Origin: FEB-25 sp963726315
Lineage (GTDB): Bacteria > Chloroflexota > Anaerolineae > Anaerolineales > UBA4823
Assembly: GCA_963726315.1 (NCBI GenBank)
Contig: CAVSBZ010000007.1
Location: forward strand, 248,001-312,000
DNA: 64,000 bases
Reading direction: 5' to 3'
Shown: positions 7,755-16,924 of the stretch, piece by piece
How positions within the stretch are numbered: the stretch's first letter is position 1
Layout: each line of letters begins with the position of its first letter
Program-made: the position numbers and the translations under genes
The notes under the pieces: generated by a model
The model's input: the letters and a program-made list of their open reading frames with translations, nothing else
Databases searched by the model: none
What the model was told of the DNA's origin: nothing

Positions 7755-8888
7755 TTACAATCCAAACCAGCGCTTCCGTCGGCTGGAGCCAAAATCCTGC
7801 TTTTCGTGGACGAGATCAGTAGATGCCCCGACGAAGGTCCCCGTAGGTGAAGGTCCCGATAGGAAGTCTACATCGATCCGCCCAATCTGCCCTGCCCCGA
7901 ACTCGACATAGCAGATACCCGCCCCAGTGTATGGCGAAGGTGGTTCGCCTCCCTTCATTTTGGCAATCAGGGACGCCGCAACAACGCGTGCCGCTCCTTC
8001 GGCAAATACACCCGCTTTGGCTGTACCGACACTGGTTACATCTCCGATGGCATACACGTCGGAATAGCGCGTTTCGAGGTTCCTCGGGTTGACCGGGATC
8101 CAACCATTTTCTGCCATCCCGCTCGCTGCGACGACGTCTGGGACACGGTGCTTGGGGATTCCCAGAAACAGGTCATAAGGTAGCTCATTCTGATCATTAA
8201 GCACCGCCACACCTCGCTTTGGGTCGAGGGCTTGCACGGTTCGATTGCTGATGAAGGTGATCCCGCGTTCTGAAAAGGCACGCAGCAATGCCTTGGAGGA
8301 TGCGGGTGCTGGGGGAATCGGGACGCTGAACGGCATAACGAGGGAAATCTTGCAGGCCTCGCGCACTCCGCGGGCAGTCAGATAATCGTGCAGCAATAAC
8401 GCGGCTTCGCTCGGTGCGGGTGGACACTTGAATGGCGCTGAGGTCACACCCACAATCGCATGACCTTTCTTGAAGCTGGGCAGCACCTCTCGTAAGCGTT
8501 CGGCGCCGGTAAAGGAATAGTACTCGTTTCCTCCATCAACCAGCCCGGGGGTGGCATCCTGAGCGTAGTCTGCTCCAAGCGCCACCACCAGCGCATCTGC
8601 CTCGTATGTTCCATGGTCTGTTGTCACGCGACGGTTAACCGGATCAATCGCCGTGATTAATTCCTGACGAAAGCGCACGCCGGTCTTTACGATTTTAGAA
8701 TACGGGAGCAGTACTTCGTCGGGAGTTTTGCGACCGAACATCACATCGAGTTTTGAATAACCGAAGAAAAAAGTGTCACTCTTGTCAATCAGGGTGAGGT
8801 CAAGGCTTTCACCGAGAGTATCCGACAAGATTGTGGTGAGCTCGAGTCCGCCGAACCCGGCGCCTAAAACGATTATTTGTAGTTTCAT
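7755..8888 (-). CDS. FAD-dependent pyridine nucleotide-disulfide / sulfide:quinone-type oxidoreductase
   Basis: Flavoprotein of 377 residues. The N-terminal FAD-binding fold is clear (IIVLGAGFGGLE, residues about 4-15), followed by LVVALGAD, and the second FAD contact YAIGDVTSVGTAKAGVFAEG near residue 290. The layout resembles sulfide:quinone oxidoreductase and type II NADH dehydrogenase relatives. Catalytic cysteines typical of sulfide:quinone reductase are not evident beyond an isolated FKCPPAPSEA segment, so quinone or persulfide chemistry is uncertain. An AGGAGG ribosome site precedes ATG 8888. It is oriented against the preceding Thg1-like gene. Confidence 0.8.
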   Translation of the reverse strand: MKLQIIVLGAGFGGLELTTILSDTLGESLDLTLIDKSDTFFFGYSKLDVMFGRKTPDEVLLPYSKIVKTGVRFRQELITAIDPVNRRVTTDHGTYEADALVVALGADYAQDATPGLVDGGNEYYSFTGAERLREVLPSFKKGHAIVGVTSAPFKCPPAPSEAALLLHDYLTARGVREACKISLVMPFSVPIPPAPASSKALLRAFSERGITFISNRTVQALDPKRGVAVLNDQNELPYDLFLGIPKHRVPDVVAASGMAENGWIPVNPRNLETRYSDVYAIGDVTSVGTAKAGVFAEGAARVVAASLIAKMKGGEPPSPYTGAGICYVEFGAGQIGRIDVDFLSGPSPTGTFVGASTDLVHEKQDFGSSRRKRWFGL

Positions 8889-9038
8889 GCTATTCCTCCT
8901 ATAAATGTCACTTTTGATCTATTAAAAAACAAATTCAACATGATTCTACCAATAATGCTGTTCAGGCAACAATTCGTTGGCACAAAAGAAACGGCTTCGT
9001 TATCTGGGGCAATCAATTCGTACGAGAAAAGCATTGCT

Positions 9039-9827
9039 TTAATATCTTTCAATAATCCATCTTTTTTCTTTAGATGTAAGAGTATTAGACCAACGACATC
9101 CCCTTGCAATGGTCAATAAAACCTCGATCGGGTCGCATCCATAAATTCCCGATGCCCAGGATGGATTAGCTTCGATAACAGCCCAACCTCTACCCTGTAT
9201 GCGCCCGATATCGATGACTGCTGAAGGTGGTAAAGATACTTTTTCATCTTCAAGCAAAGATTTGATGAATGAATTCGCTTCACTAATTTCGTCTTCATCC
9301 GCCGACCATAAATTTTCTGTTGATTGTATGAATTCCCCATATCGTTTATATACGGAAAGGGTTGCACATTGTTTTTCACGAATAAAACATCGAAATTCTA
9401 CTTCCCAAATTACCGGTTCTGAAATCAGAATAGGCGTTGTGGAGGAAAGAAGATCAGTTGGTGGGAAATCGTTTAGTGTATTGAATACTTGCGGCGAAAA
9501 GCATTTGTCATCTGCAGGCTTGATAAATGCCGGAAACCAGCTCTCTTCCAATAATTTTAGCTCTGATAATCTTACTTCCCTTAATCGATATTCTATGGGA
9601 AGTTGGGGCAGACAGTCAATTGGAGGCTCCAGCAAGGATAAACCGAGCTGTTGTGCAATAGCCTCTACAAATAAATGCTCTCCATAAACTGCAATTGTGG
9701 TCTCATTGTGGATTGGTTCGATGCGCCAATTCTGGAGTTGAATTACTAACCAACCCAGTGCTATCGCAGCTCGCGAGAGATCTTCTGATTCTGAAACCTG
9801 CCTGGGTGTTAGGATTAGGACTGCCAC
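9039..9827 (-). CDS. ATP-grasp domain protein (DUF4343-like)
   Basis: Product of 262 residues beginning at GTG 9827. The recognisable core is an ATP-grasp fold: WFPAFIKPADDKCF (ATP-binding lysine region), a central segment EFRCFIREKQCATLSVY, and the metal-binding end VIDIGRIQGRGWAVIEANPSWASGIYGCDP. ATP-grasp enzymes ligate a carboxylate to an amine or thiol through an acylphosphate; the substrate here is unknown. The gene is more AT-rich than its neighbours and sits in the segment that separates sbcD from sbcC, which suggests a later arrival. DUF4343 family membership is from memory of the motif pattern. Confidence 0.7.
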   Translation of the reverse strand: MAVLILTPRQVSESEDLSRAAIALGWLVIQLQNWRIEPIHNETTIAVYGEHLFVEAIAQQLGLSLLEPPIDCLPQLPIEYRLREVRLSELKLLEESWFPAFIKPADDKCFSPQVFNTLNDFPPTDLLSSTTPILISEPVIWEVEFRCFIREKQCATLSVYKRYGEFIQSTENLWSADEDEISEANSFIKSLLEDEKVSLPPSAVIDIGRIQGRGWAVIEANPSWASGIYGCDPIEVLLTIARGCRWSNTLTSKEKRWIIERY

Positions 9828-10249
9828 TCTTTATTTTTGACGCCTTTCACTTTTTAATCACTTGTTTCAGCTATTATTCTATCCTAAATAGGTAATCACT
9901 AACCAAATTCCAAAATATCTTCCTATTTACAGAAAAAGTGAGATACCGATCATTACCTGTCTATTAATTTCTCAAATCAGCAAAATTTGAATGATTTCTA
10001 TTGTCTATTGTTTAAATTCCGTAGAAGCGCAGGGGAGGAATCCCAAGTGTAACATTTCAAATCCCTCCCCTGCGCTGCTACCAAATGTTATTTCTCTGCT
10101 TGAGTAATCACCAAAATAACAATTAGCAATTATTTTTGAATTTAGCTTTGTGATTGATCAACTATTGGACTGAAATAAAAAATTCAATAATTCGTAATTA
10201 CTTTCAAAAATACTCCGATTATACTTAACCCCATAGATTTGGAGGTTCG
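9828..10249. other. AT-rich intergenic region
   Basis: About 420 bases without a gene between the ATP-grasp gene and sbcC. It holds the hairpin repeat at 10021-10081 and, near its right end, a TATACT box (about 10213-10220) and GGAGG just before sbcC. The rest is AT-rich with no coding signal that I can support. Confidence 0.5.
10021..10081. repeat. Dispersed palindromic element, copy 1
   Basis: Two arms of 21 bases pair with two mismatches around a 19-base spacer; the core arm is GCGCAGGGGAGG / CCTCCCCTGCGC. It belongs to the same family as the hairpins at 25538-25596 and 48879-48939, sharing a GTAG-N-GGCKCAGGGG arm with unrelated loops. No T-run follows, so it is not an obvious terminator. 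Confidence 0.7.
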
Positions 10250-12811
10250 ATGATCCCGATTAAGCTCACAATTACAGGTTTCCTCTCCTACCAGGATACG
10301 GTCGAGCTCGACTTTACCTCGTTCGACCTGGCGTGCATCTCCGGGTCGAACGGTGCAGGGAAGTCCTCGTTGCTGGATGCGTTCACTTGGGCGCTGTTCG
10401 GGCAGGCGCGCAAACGCGATGATTCGCTGATCAACCTCCAATCGAGCCTGGCTGAGGTGGCGCTGGTTTTTGATTATGAAGGCAACACCTACCGCGTCCA
10501 GCGCACGTTACCGAAAGGTAAAACCACGCGCCTTGAATTCCAGATATTGCAGCCCGCGGATAAAAAATGGAAAGTGCTGACCGGGGAGACCCTGCGGAAT
10601 ACACAGGAAAATATCGAGCACACCCTGCGCCTCGATTATGAAACCTTCGTTAATGCTTCCTTTTTCCTGCAGGGTAAGGCTGACCAGTTCACCCAGCAAA
10701 AAGCCGGCGACCGTAAGCGCATCCTGGGTAGCATCCTGGGTCTCGAAGTATGGGAGACGTACCGCCAGCGCGTGAATGACCGGCGGAGGGGGGCGGAAGC
10801 CGAGATCCTGGGTCTTGACGGACGGATGGCTGAGATCAACGCTGAGCTAAAGGAGGAAGAAGCTCGCACTGAACGCCTGGCTGCCCTGCAGGCCGAGCTA
10901 AAAAGCCTGGCCAAAGCGCGGAAAACCCAGGAACAGGTGCTCGAGCAAGCGCGTAAAGTGGAAGCGTCTCTCATCGAACAGCGCAAGCTGGTGGATATGC
11001 TCGCTCGCCAGCTTGAGTCAGCTCAGCTCCGCCACGCTGAGCTCTCCGAACGCCTCACCGACCGAATCCAGGAAAGGGAGGTGTATGTACAGCGGGTGGC
11101 GAGGGCTAATGAGATTGAAACTGCGTATAACGCCTGGCAGGCACAGCGGGCAGAACTGGAACGTTGGGAGAAGATAGCCGAGCGCTTTCGAGAACATGAT
11201 GCCCGCCGTCAGGCACCCTTGCTGGAGATCGAAGCGGAAAAAGGTCAGCTGAGCAAGGAATTGGAACAGCTGGTGGGCACTGAAAAGTCGGTGCAAGAAC
11301 AAAGCGCTACGGCTATGGAAGTTGAATCTCAGCTCAAAACTGCCCAGCAGGCGTTAGAGCAAGCAGAAGAGGCCTTGAACCAGCGAAAAGGTCTTGATGT
11401 TGAGCTGCAGTTTGCCCGCCAGAGACAGGCAGACGCCAGGGCTGAAAACCCTCGCCTCAAAGCGGAGATGATAGAGCTGAAGGAGCGCGTGGACAAGCTC
11501 TCCGAGACCGAGGAGGCCGCCTGCCCGTTGTGTGGGCGTCCCATGGATACTTATGAGCGCAACCTGCTGATTGAGCAAATTACCACCCAGGGAACCGAGC
11601 TGGGTGACCGCTTCCGCACCAACCTGGCCTTTCTGCAGGAAGCAGATCAGCTGGTGCGTGAAATCGAAGAGCATATTGCATCATTGACGGCAGTAGAAGA
11701 TGAGCGTCTGGTTCAGATGCAGAAGATCACCCGCCTGCAGGGACAGCTGGAGTTTATCCACCAATCGCAGGAAACCTGGCAGCAAGTAGGCGCTCTACGG
11801 TTAGTGGAGGTTCGCCAGATACTGACCTCAGAGTCGTTCGCCGGTGAAGCACGCCAGGTGCTGGCACAAATCGATGAAGAGCTGAAAGCCATCGGCTACG
11901 ACTCTGCCGCACATTACGCCTGCCGCCAGCAGGAAGCCCAATCGCGTCCTGCTGAAGGTGAGTACCGTGCGTTAGAATCTGCCCGCGCTGCCCTGCAGCC
12001 TCTGCAGCGTGAAATCGAACAGGGTCAGGTCCAATCAGCCAAACTGGCGGGTGATGTATCTCAACAGCAGCATGACTATAATGAAGCTGCTGACCGACTG
12101 ACCGCTGCCCAGGCTGTGGCACCCGATCTGGATGAGACCGAACGCATTCTGCACGACTTGCTGGAGCAGGAGAACACCAAGCGGATGGAAGTGGGAGCCG
12201 CCCAACAGAAGGTGTTGGTGCTGAAGGACTTAAAGGTGCGCTTGAAGGATATCACCACCCAGCGCGAGGAGCTTGCCAGGCTGGTGGGGCAATATAAGCT
12301 GCTCGACCGTGCCTTCGGGAAGGATGGGGTACCTGCCCTGCTGATCGAGCAGGCTCTGCCGGAGATTGAAAACCGCGCCAATGAGCTGCTCGAGCGCCTG
12401 AGTGAGGGCACAATGTCGGTCCGTTTTGCCACTCAGGCGGCGTTTAAAGATAAGAAACGGGATGACCTGAAGGAAACCCTCGATATTCTCATCTCAGATG
12501 GTGCGGGCACGCGTGATTACGAGCTCTATTCGGGCGGCGAGGCGTTCAGGGTGAACTTCGCCATCCGCCTGGCATTGTCGGAGCTGCTCGCCAAGCGTGC
12601 CGGGGCGCGGCTGCAGACCCTGGTAGTCGATGAAGGTTTCGGAAGCCAGGATGCACAGGGCAGGCAGCATCTGATTGAGGCAATTAACATGGTCAAGCCG
12701 GATTTTGCCAAGGTGCTAATCATCAGTCACATCGATGAGCTCAAGGAGGCATTCCCCAACCGTATCGAAGTGGAAAAAACTGAGCGAGGCAGCACCATCA
12801 GGGTGGTGTAG
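10250..12811 (+). CDS. sbcC: SbcC, SMC-like ATPase of the SbcCD nuclease
   Basis: Rad50-type subunit of 853 residues that holds DNA and controls the SbcD nuclease. Walker A is GSNGAGKSS (residues 32-40); a Q-loop segment FLQGKADQFT follows; long coiled coils flank the central zinc hook CPLCGRP (about residue 424); the C-terminal ATPase half has the signature LYSGGEAFRVNFAIRLALSE, Walker B VVDEGFGSQD and the D-loop histidine in LIISHIDEL. GGAGG lies 5 bases before ATG 10250. Unlike the usual sbcDC operon, it stands alone behind its own AT-rich promoter region and is followed by a glycosyltransferase after 2 bases. Confidence 0.95.
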   Translation: MIPIKLTITGFLSYQDTVELDFTSFDLACISGSNGAGKSSLLDAFTWALFGQARKRDDSLINLQSSLAEVALVFDYEGNTYRVQRTLPKGKTTRLEFQILQPADKKWKVLTGETLRNTQENIEHTLRLDYETFVNASFFLQGKADQFTQQKAGDRKRILGSILGLEVWETYRQRVNDRRRGAEAEILGLDGRMAEINAELKEEEARTERLAALQAELKSLAKARKTQEQVLEQARKVEASLIEQRKLVDMLARQLESAQLRHAELSERLTDRIQEREVYVQRVARANEIETAYNAWQAQRAELERWEKIAERFREHDARRQAPLLEIEAEKGQLSKELEQLVGTEKSVQEQSATAMEVESQLKTAQQALEQAEEALNQRKGLDVELQFARQRQADARAENPRLKAEMIELKERVDKLSETEEAACPLCGRPMDTYERNLLIEQITTQGTELGDRFRTNLAFLQEADQLVREIEEHIASLTAVEDERLVQMQKITRLQGQLEFIHQSQETWQQVGALRLVEVRQILTSESFAGEARQVLAQIDEELKAIGYDSAAHYACRQQEAQSRPAEGEYRALESARAALQPLQREIEQGQVQSAKLAGDVSQQQHDYNEAADRLTAAQAVAPDLDETERILHDLLEQENTKRMEVGAAQQKVLVLKDLKVRLKDITTQREELARLVGQYKLLDRAFGKDGVPALLIEQALPEIENRANELLERLSEGTMSVRFATQAAFKDKKRDDLKETLDILISDGAGTRDYELYSGGEAFRVNFAIRLALSELLAKRAGARLQTLVVDEGFGSQDAQGRQHLIEAINMVKPDFAKVLIISHIDELKEAFPNRIEVEKTERGSTIRVV

Positions 12812-12813
12812 GT

Positions 12814-13983
12814 TTGCTGGCTATCATCATCACATCCACCTTATTGTTGGGAGTGGGTTTACTCATCACCTGGCTGCTGCACGCCCGGGCGGGCATGCAG
12901 ATCGTGGTTGATCATCTAACTGACCCGGTCAATGCTTCAATATCAACCCCTTTACCCCTGATATCGGTGATCATCCCGGCGCGCGATGAACAGCGCAACA
13001 TCCAACGCTGCATCCAGGCGCTGCTCAACCAGACGTATCCGAGTTACGAGATCATTATCGTCGACGACCGTTCGTCGGATGCGACTCCTCAAATCCTTGA
13101 CCAGCTGGCTGAAGCTGATCCGCGCCTGCGGGTCATCCATGGCGCTGAGTTACCTCCGGGATGGGCAGGCAAACCGCATGCCCTGGTCCAGGGGATCGCG
13201 GCTGCCCGGGGGGAGTGGCTGTGCTTCATGGATGCCGATACTTTTGGTGAGCCGGGATTGTTGTGGTCCACCTATTCCCAGGCGGTCAAATTGCAGGCAG
13301 ACATGTTCTCCATCCTTACGGACCAGGAGCTAGGCAGTTTTTGGGAGCGAGTGGTGCTACCCCTGGTTTTCCTGGGTCTTTCCTACGGGTTCCCTGCTGA
13401 CAGGGTGAATGACCCCTCCAAACCAGATGCCATCGCCAATGGTCAGTATATTCTCATCAAACGCAGTGTTTATGACCAGGTAGGTGGGCATCGCGCGGTG
13501 AAAGATCGAATTGATGAGGATAAAGCCATCGCCGTGGTTGTTAAAGGGGCAGGGTTTCGCCTGGTGGTTGCTGATGGGCGTAAGGTGGCTAGTACCCGCA
13601 TGTACACTTCCCTGCCAGAGATGTGGGAGGGGTGGACGAAGAACATCTACCTCGGTCTGCAGGATAGGCTTGGGTTGCTGCTGTTCGGAGCATTCATCGG
13701 GCTGGTGGTCTCCATTGTGCTGCCGGTATGGCTGTTTGGTGGACTGGTTTGGCTTGCCAGCTCAGGTGGGTTGGTTGCCGGGGTGGTGGCATTGGAGGCG
13801 ATGGTGCTATGGGGGTATTTGTTATGGAAGCGTTTGCAAGCCTGCCGGGCATTTGGCATCCCTGGAGGTTATGCCCTTTCCTTTCCATTGGGGGCACTCG
13901 TTTTTACCGCCATGATGGTCGCCTCCGCTTATAACGTGTTATCCGGGCACGGAGTGAGCTGGAAAGGGCGGCGTTACCGCTGA
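12814..13983 (+). CDS. Glycosyltransferase family 2, membrane-associated
   Basis: Product of 389 residues with an N-terminal membrane segment (ITSTLLLGVGLLITWLL), a GT-A domain with the conserved opening ISVIIPARDEQRNIQ, nucleotide-binding VDDRSSDAT, DxD-like FMDADT, and two or three hydrophobic segments at the C-terminus. The pattern resembles CrtQ/hopanoid-type family 2 transferases that act on lipid acceptors at the membrane. Start codon is TTG 12814, two bases after the sbcC stop, so translation is probably coupled. The acceptor is unknown. Confidence 0.8.
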   Translation: MLAIIITSTLLLGVGLLITWLLHARAGMQIVVDHLTDPVNASISTPLPLISVIIPARDEQRNIQRCIQALLNQTYPSYEIIIVDDRSSDATPQILDQLAEADPRLRVIHGAELPPGWAGKPHALVQGIAAARGEWLCFMDADTFGEPGLLWSTYSQAVKLQADMFSILTDQELGSFWERVVLPLVFLGLSYGFPADRVNDPSKPDAIANGQYILIKRSVYDQVGGHRAVKDRIDEDKAIAVVVKGAGFRLVVADGRKVASTRMYTSLPEMWEGWTKNIYLGLQDRLGLLLFGAFIGLVVSIVLPVWLFGGLVWLASSGGLVAGVVALEAMVLWGYLLWKRLQACRAFGIPGGYALSFPLGALVFTAMMVASAYNVLSGHGVSWKGRRYR

Positions 13984-14094
13984 GATTTTTCCAATCCTGG
14001 TGATTTTGGGGCAGTCAAACCAGCTTTACTTATCGGCGGTTTTAGAATTCCATAGCTTGTGCTAAAATTAACAAGCTCAGAAAGGAGGGCGTAC

Positions 14095-15372
14095 ATGGAT
14101 CAACCTTCCAAACCTATGAAGACTCTGCGGGTCTTGATCATCGGTTTGATCGCGGTGGTGGCTGTATTGGGGGTGGCACTGATTGTCATTGTGATCGGTA
14201 ATGCGGGGCAAACGGTGAACCTGGAGGCCGTGGACGTCCTGGCAGGCAGCTCGGATGAATGCGTCACCTGCCACCGCACGGCTACACCGGGGATAGTCGG
14301 CCAGTTCGGTCACAGCACAATGGCTGCAGCCGAAGTGACCTGCCGTGATTGCCACGAGGTGTCTGCGGATTACCCGGGTGCAGTCGAACATGAGGGGTCG
14401 TATGTGCTTGCCGCACCTACCACTGCCAAGTGTCAAAAGTGCCATGAAGCCGAGGTGGCGCAGTTCTATCAGAGCCGTCACAGCCTGCCAGCTTACGTGG
14501 CAGTAGCCGGGTCGAAGGACCTGTCACCCACCCTGATGGCGATGTACCAGGCGATCCCTGAGGGTTCTTTCGCCCCCGATAAAGGCCGTAATGCCATCGC
14601 TGTACTCGAAGGACCTCGGATCACGCCCTTCGCCTGCGAGAGTTGCCACAGTATCGGAGAACCTTCCGCCGACGAGGCGGTTGGGCGCTGCCAGAAATGC
14701 CACATCCGCCACGAGTTCAACCTGGAGCAGGCGCGTAAACCCGAGACCTGCAACAACTGCCACATCGGTCCTGACCACCCGCAGTGGGAGATCTACCAGG
14801 AATCAGCCCACGGCATCCTGTATGCCACCATGGGGTCCACCTGGAACTGGGATGCCGAAGCAGGCAATCTCACCATGGACGATTTCCCCGCCCCCACCTG
14901 TGCCCTGTGCCACATGAGCGGGTTTGGAACCACTGGCACTACCCATGATGTGGGCGATCGCCTGTCGTGGTACCTGTTTAGCTCCATCAGCCAACCCCGT
15001 CCCAATTGGGAGGATAACCGCACTCACATGCAGAGTGTGTGCTTCGAATGCCATAATAAGAACTTCATTACTGACTTGTATTCCGGTGCCGATGACGCTA
15101 CCCGGCAGGTCAACGAATGGGTGACGGAGAGCAATGATTTGGTTGCCCCGTTGCAGAAAGATGGCTTGATCAACACGGCGAACTTTGATGAACCCATCGA
15201 TTTTACCTACTTCGACCTGTGGCATTATTGGGGTCGTACAACCAAATTTGGCACCTGGATGCAGGGTCCTGATTACACCCAATGGCATGGAGCCTATCCG
15301 CTCCAGGAAACACTGGCAGACCTGAAGGAGATGGTCGATGACAAACTGCAGGCGGCGGGAGTTACGCCTTAG
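14095..15372 (+). CDS. Octaheme cytochrome c, hydroxylamine oxidoreductase (HAO) family
   Basis: Exported multiheme cytochrome of 425 residues with an N-terminal anchor (VLIIGLIAVVAVLGVALIVIV). Eight CxxCH haem-binding motifs begin at about residues 56, 83, 113, 181, 199, 219, 269 and 316 (CVTCH, CRDCH, CQKCH, CESCH, CQKCH, CNNCH, CALCH, CFECH), the number and rough spacing of HAO-like enzymes. Family members oxidise hydroxylamine or hydrazine, or reduce nitrite or nitric oxide; direction cannot be told here. AAAGGAGGG precedes ATG 14095; upstream in-frame codons lack such a site. The membrane protein that follows after 2 bases is the likely electron partner. Octaheme tetrathionate reductase is an alternative. 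Confidence 0.82.
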   Translation: MDQPSKPMKTLRVLIIGLIAVVAVLGVALIVIVIGNAGQTVNLEAVDVLAGSSDECVTCHRTATPGIVGQFGHSTMAAAEVTCRDCHEVSADYPGAVEHEGSYVLAAPTTAKCQKCHEAEVAQFYQSRHSLPAYVAVAGSKDLSPTLMAMYQAIPEGSFAPDKGRNAIAVLEGPRITPFACESCHSIGEPSADEAVGRCQKCHIRHEFNLEQARKPETCNNCHIGPDHPQWEIYQESAHGILYATMGSTWNWDAEAGNLTMDDFPAPTCALCHMSGFGTTGTTHDVGDRLSWYLFSSISQPRPNWEDNRTHMQSVCFECHNKNFITDLYSGADDATRQVNEWVTESNDLVAPLQKDGLINTANFDEPIDFTYFDLWHYWGRTTKFGTWMQGPDYTQWHGAYPLQETLADLKEMVDDKLQAAGVTP

Positions 15373-15374
15373 CC

Positions 15375-16295
15375 ATGTATCACCTGGCGACCGTCTTCCC
15401 CCCCGTCCGGCGTGTGCGCATCCCGGTCACCCGTGACCAGGCGATGCTGTTATTGCTGGCATTCAATGAGCTCCTTTTGGGTGTCGAGACCTACCTGGCA
15501 CATTCCATCAGCGGCACCATCATGCCCAAGGAATGGATCCCGATCATCTTCGGTCCGGTGGCAGGCATCCTATTGTTCCTGGCAGGATTATTAGCCATCC
15601 ACAGACGCTCACTGGCAACCGTGATCGCCTCTTTGATCTACCTAGCCAGCATCGTAGTTGGGCTTTTGGGTATCTACTTCCACCTGGTGCGGGCAGTCCT
15701 GCCCTTCGCACCCCTGGGAGAACAGGTATCCATCCCACTGATCGTATGGGCGCCTCCCCTGCTCGGACCGCTCACCTTTGCCCTGGTGGGCTTGATGGGA
15801 ATCAGCGCGGTATGGATGGAGCAGCCAGCCGATAGCGGCATATTAACCCTTTTTCGTGGTCGAAAACTTCATTTACCCTACAGCAAGACCAGCGCCTTTT
15901 TCTTCATGGTGGGTCTGGGCACACTGGCGACGGTGATCAGCAGTGTGTTGGATCACGCCCGAACCAATTTTGAGAATCCGTGGTTGTGGCTGCCAACTGG
16001 GATTGGCATATTCGGAACGGTGGTGGCATTGGTGCTGGGAGCAATCAGCTCACCCCGCCGAGCTGACCTGGTGATCTACGTGGTGGCGATGGTCTTGCTG
16101 GTGCTGGTGGGCATGACGGGGGTGGTTTTACACATCCTGAACAACCTGGCCCAGGAAAACGCCATCGTGGTGGAGCGATTTGTACGCGGCGCCCCCTTCC
16201 TGGCACCCATGCTGTTCTCAGACATGGGTGCATTAGGGTTGGTCATCCTGTTAGACCCGAGGGAGAAGGAAGCGAACGTGGATACACCTGTGTAA
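15375..16295 (+). CDS. Polytopic membrane protein, partner of the octaheme cytochrome
   Basis: 306 residues with about eight hydrophobic segments (for example LLLLAFNELLLGVETYL, FGPVAGILLFLAGLLAIH, LVIYVVAMVLLVLVGMTGVVLHIL). I see no CxxCH motif and no clear family signature. Histidines lie in or near membrane segments (GIYFHLVRAVLP, GVVLHILNNLA), which could ligate haem b. It starts 2 bases after the cytochrome stop and is followed by a strong terminator, so the pair forms a two-gene operon. A quinone- or haem-linked membrane module is an inference from context only. Confidence 0.6.
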   Translation: MYHLATVFPPVRRVRIPVTRDQAMLLLLAFNELLLGVETYLAHSISGTIMPKEWIPIIFGPVAGILLFLAGLLAIHRRSLATVIASLIYLASIVVGLLGIYFHLVRAVLPFAPLGEQVSIPLIVWAPPLLGPLTFALVGLMGISAVWMEQPADSGILTLFRGRKLHLPYSKTSAFFFMVGLGTLATVISSVLDHARTNFENPWLWLPTGIGIFGTVVALVLGAISSPRRADLVIYVVAMVLLVLVGMTGVVLHILNNLAQENAIVVERFVRGAPFLAPMLFSDMGALGLVILLDPREKEANVDTPV

Positions 16296-16316
16296 TTGAT
16301 GGCTGAGTTAGTAGTA

Positions 16317-16346
16317 GGGGCACGATAAATTGTGCCCCTTTTTTTT
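16317..16346 (+). terminator. Rho-independent terminator of the cytochrome operon
   Basis: GGGGCAC and GTGCCCC form a perfect 7-bp stem with an 8-base loop, followed directly by eight T residues. A single arm of the dispersed GGCTCAGGGG repeat lies just beyond (about 16347-16364). Confidence 0.9.
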
Positions 16347-16393
16347 CACCCCTGAGCCCCTACGTCATGATTTTTACGATTTACCAGGCATGA

Positions 16394-16894
16394 TCACCCC
16401 AACCGCACCTTATCATGACCGCGGCTGATCTCCCACGGGTAGACGATGTGCGCGTCAGTGATGGCAGCATAATAATCTGGGCATAGGCTGCCGAACAGCG
16501 TCCGGTGTGGGTTGAAATGCAGCACGCAGGTAAATGGCACACCCCCGGCAGCCGCAATGCGGTTCTTTACTGCCGTTATCGTGCGTCCCGAACCCCACAC
16601 GTCATCCACCACCAGGCAGCGTTTACCCCGCAGCAGCTCATCATTGGGGAACTCAAGGAAACGCGGCCAGGCAAATAACCCCGTTTTTTGCGCCTCCGCT
16701 TCAGCTGGAAAATCCACGGCAGCTGTCAGCACGGTTGGGATTCCGGTAGCTTCTGCTAGGAGCCCACCCGGGATGATCCCGCCGCGCGTGATGATGACCA
16801 TGATTTCAAATTCACCCTCGAATTGCGGCAGCAGGTGGTCAATCAGTTTATCGACCTCGTTCCAGGTCAGGGTTTCATGGCGTATTTGGGGCAT
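16394..16894 (-). CDS. Phosphoribosyltransferase (xanthine/hypoxanthine type)
   Basis: Type I phosphoribosyltransferase of 166 residues. The PRPP-binding motif is CLVVDDVWGSGRT (residues about 93-105), preceded by the first loop IITRGGIIPGGLLAEA. The enzyme would join a purine base to PRPP for nucleotide salvage; the C-terminal hood (DYYAAITDAHIVYPWEISRG), with a Trp-Glu pair, resembles xanthine/guanine PRT relatives. Substrate is not resolved. It is followed on the same strand by nothing obvious, and the DUF6159 gene upstream ends 30 bases before its start. Confidence 0.82.
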   Translation of the reverse strand: MPQIRHETLTWNEVDKLIDHLLPQFEGEFEIMVIITRGGIIPGGLLAEATGIPTVLTAAVDFPAEAEAQKTGLFAWPRFLEFPNDELLRGKRCLVVDDVWGSGRTITAVKNRIAAAGGVPFTCVLHFNPHRTLFGSLCPDYYAAITDAHIVYPWEISRGHDKVRLG

Positions 16895-16924
16895 ATACCT
16901 CTCCGCGTAATATCAACATTCCTG

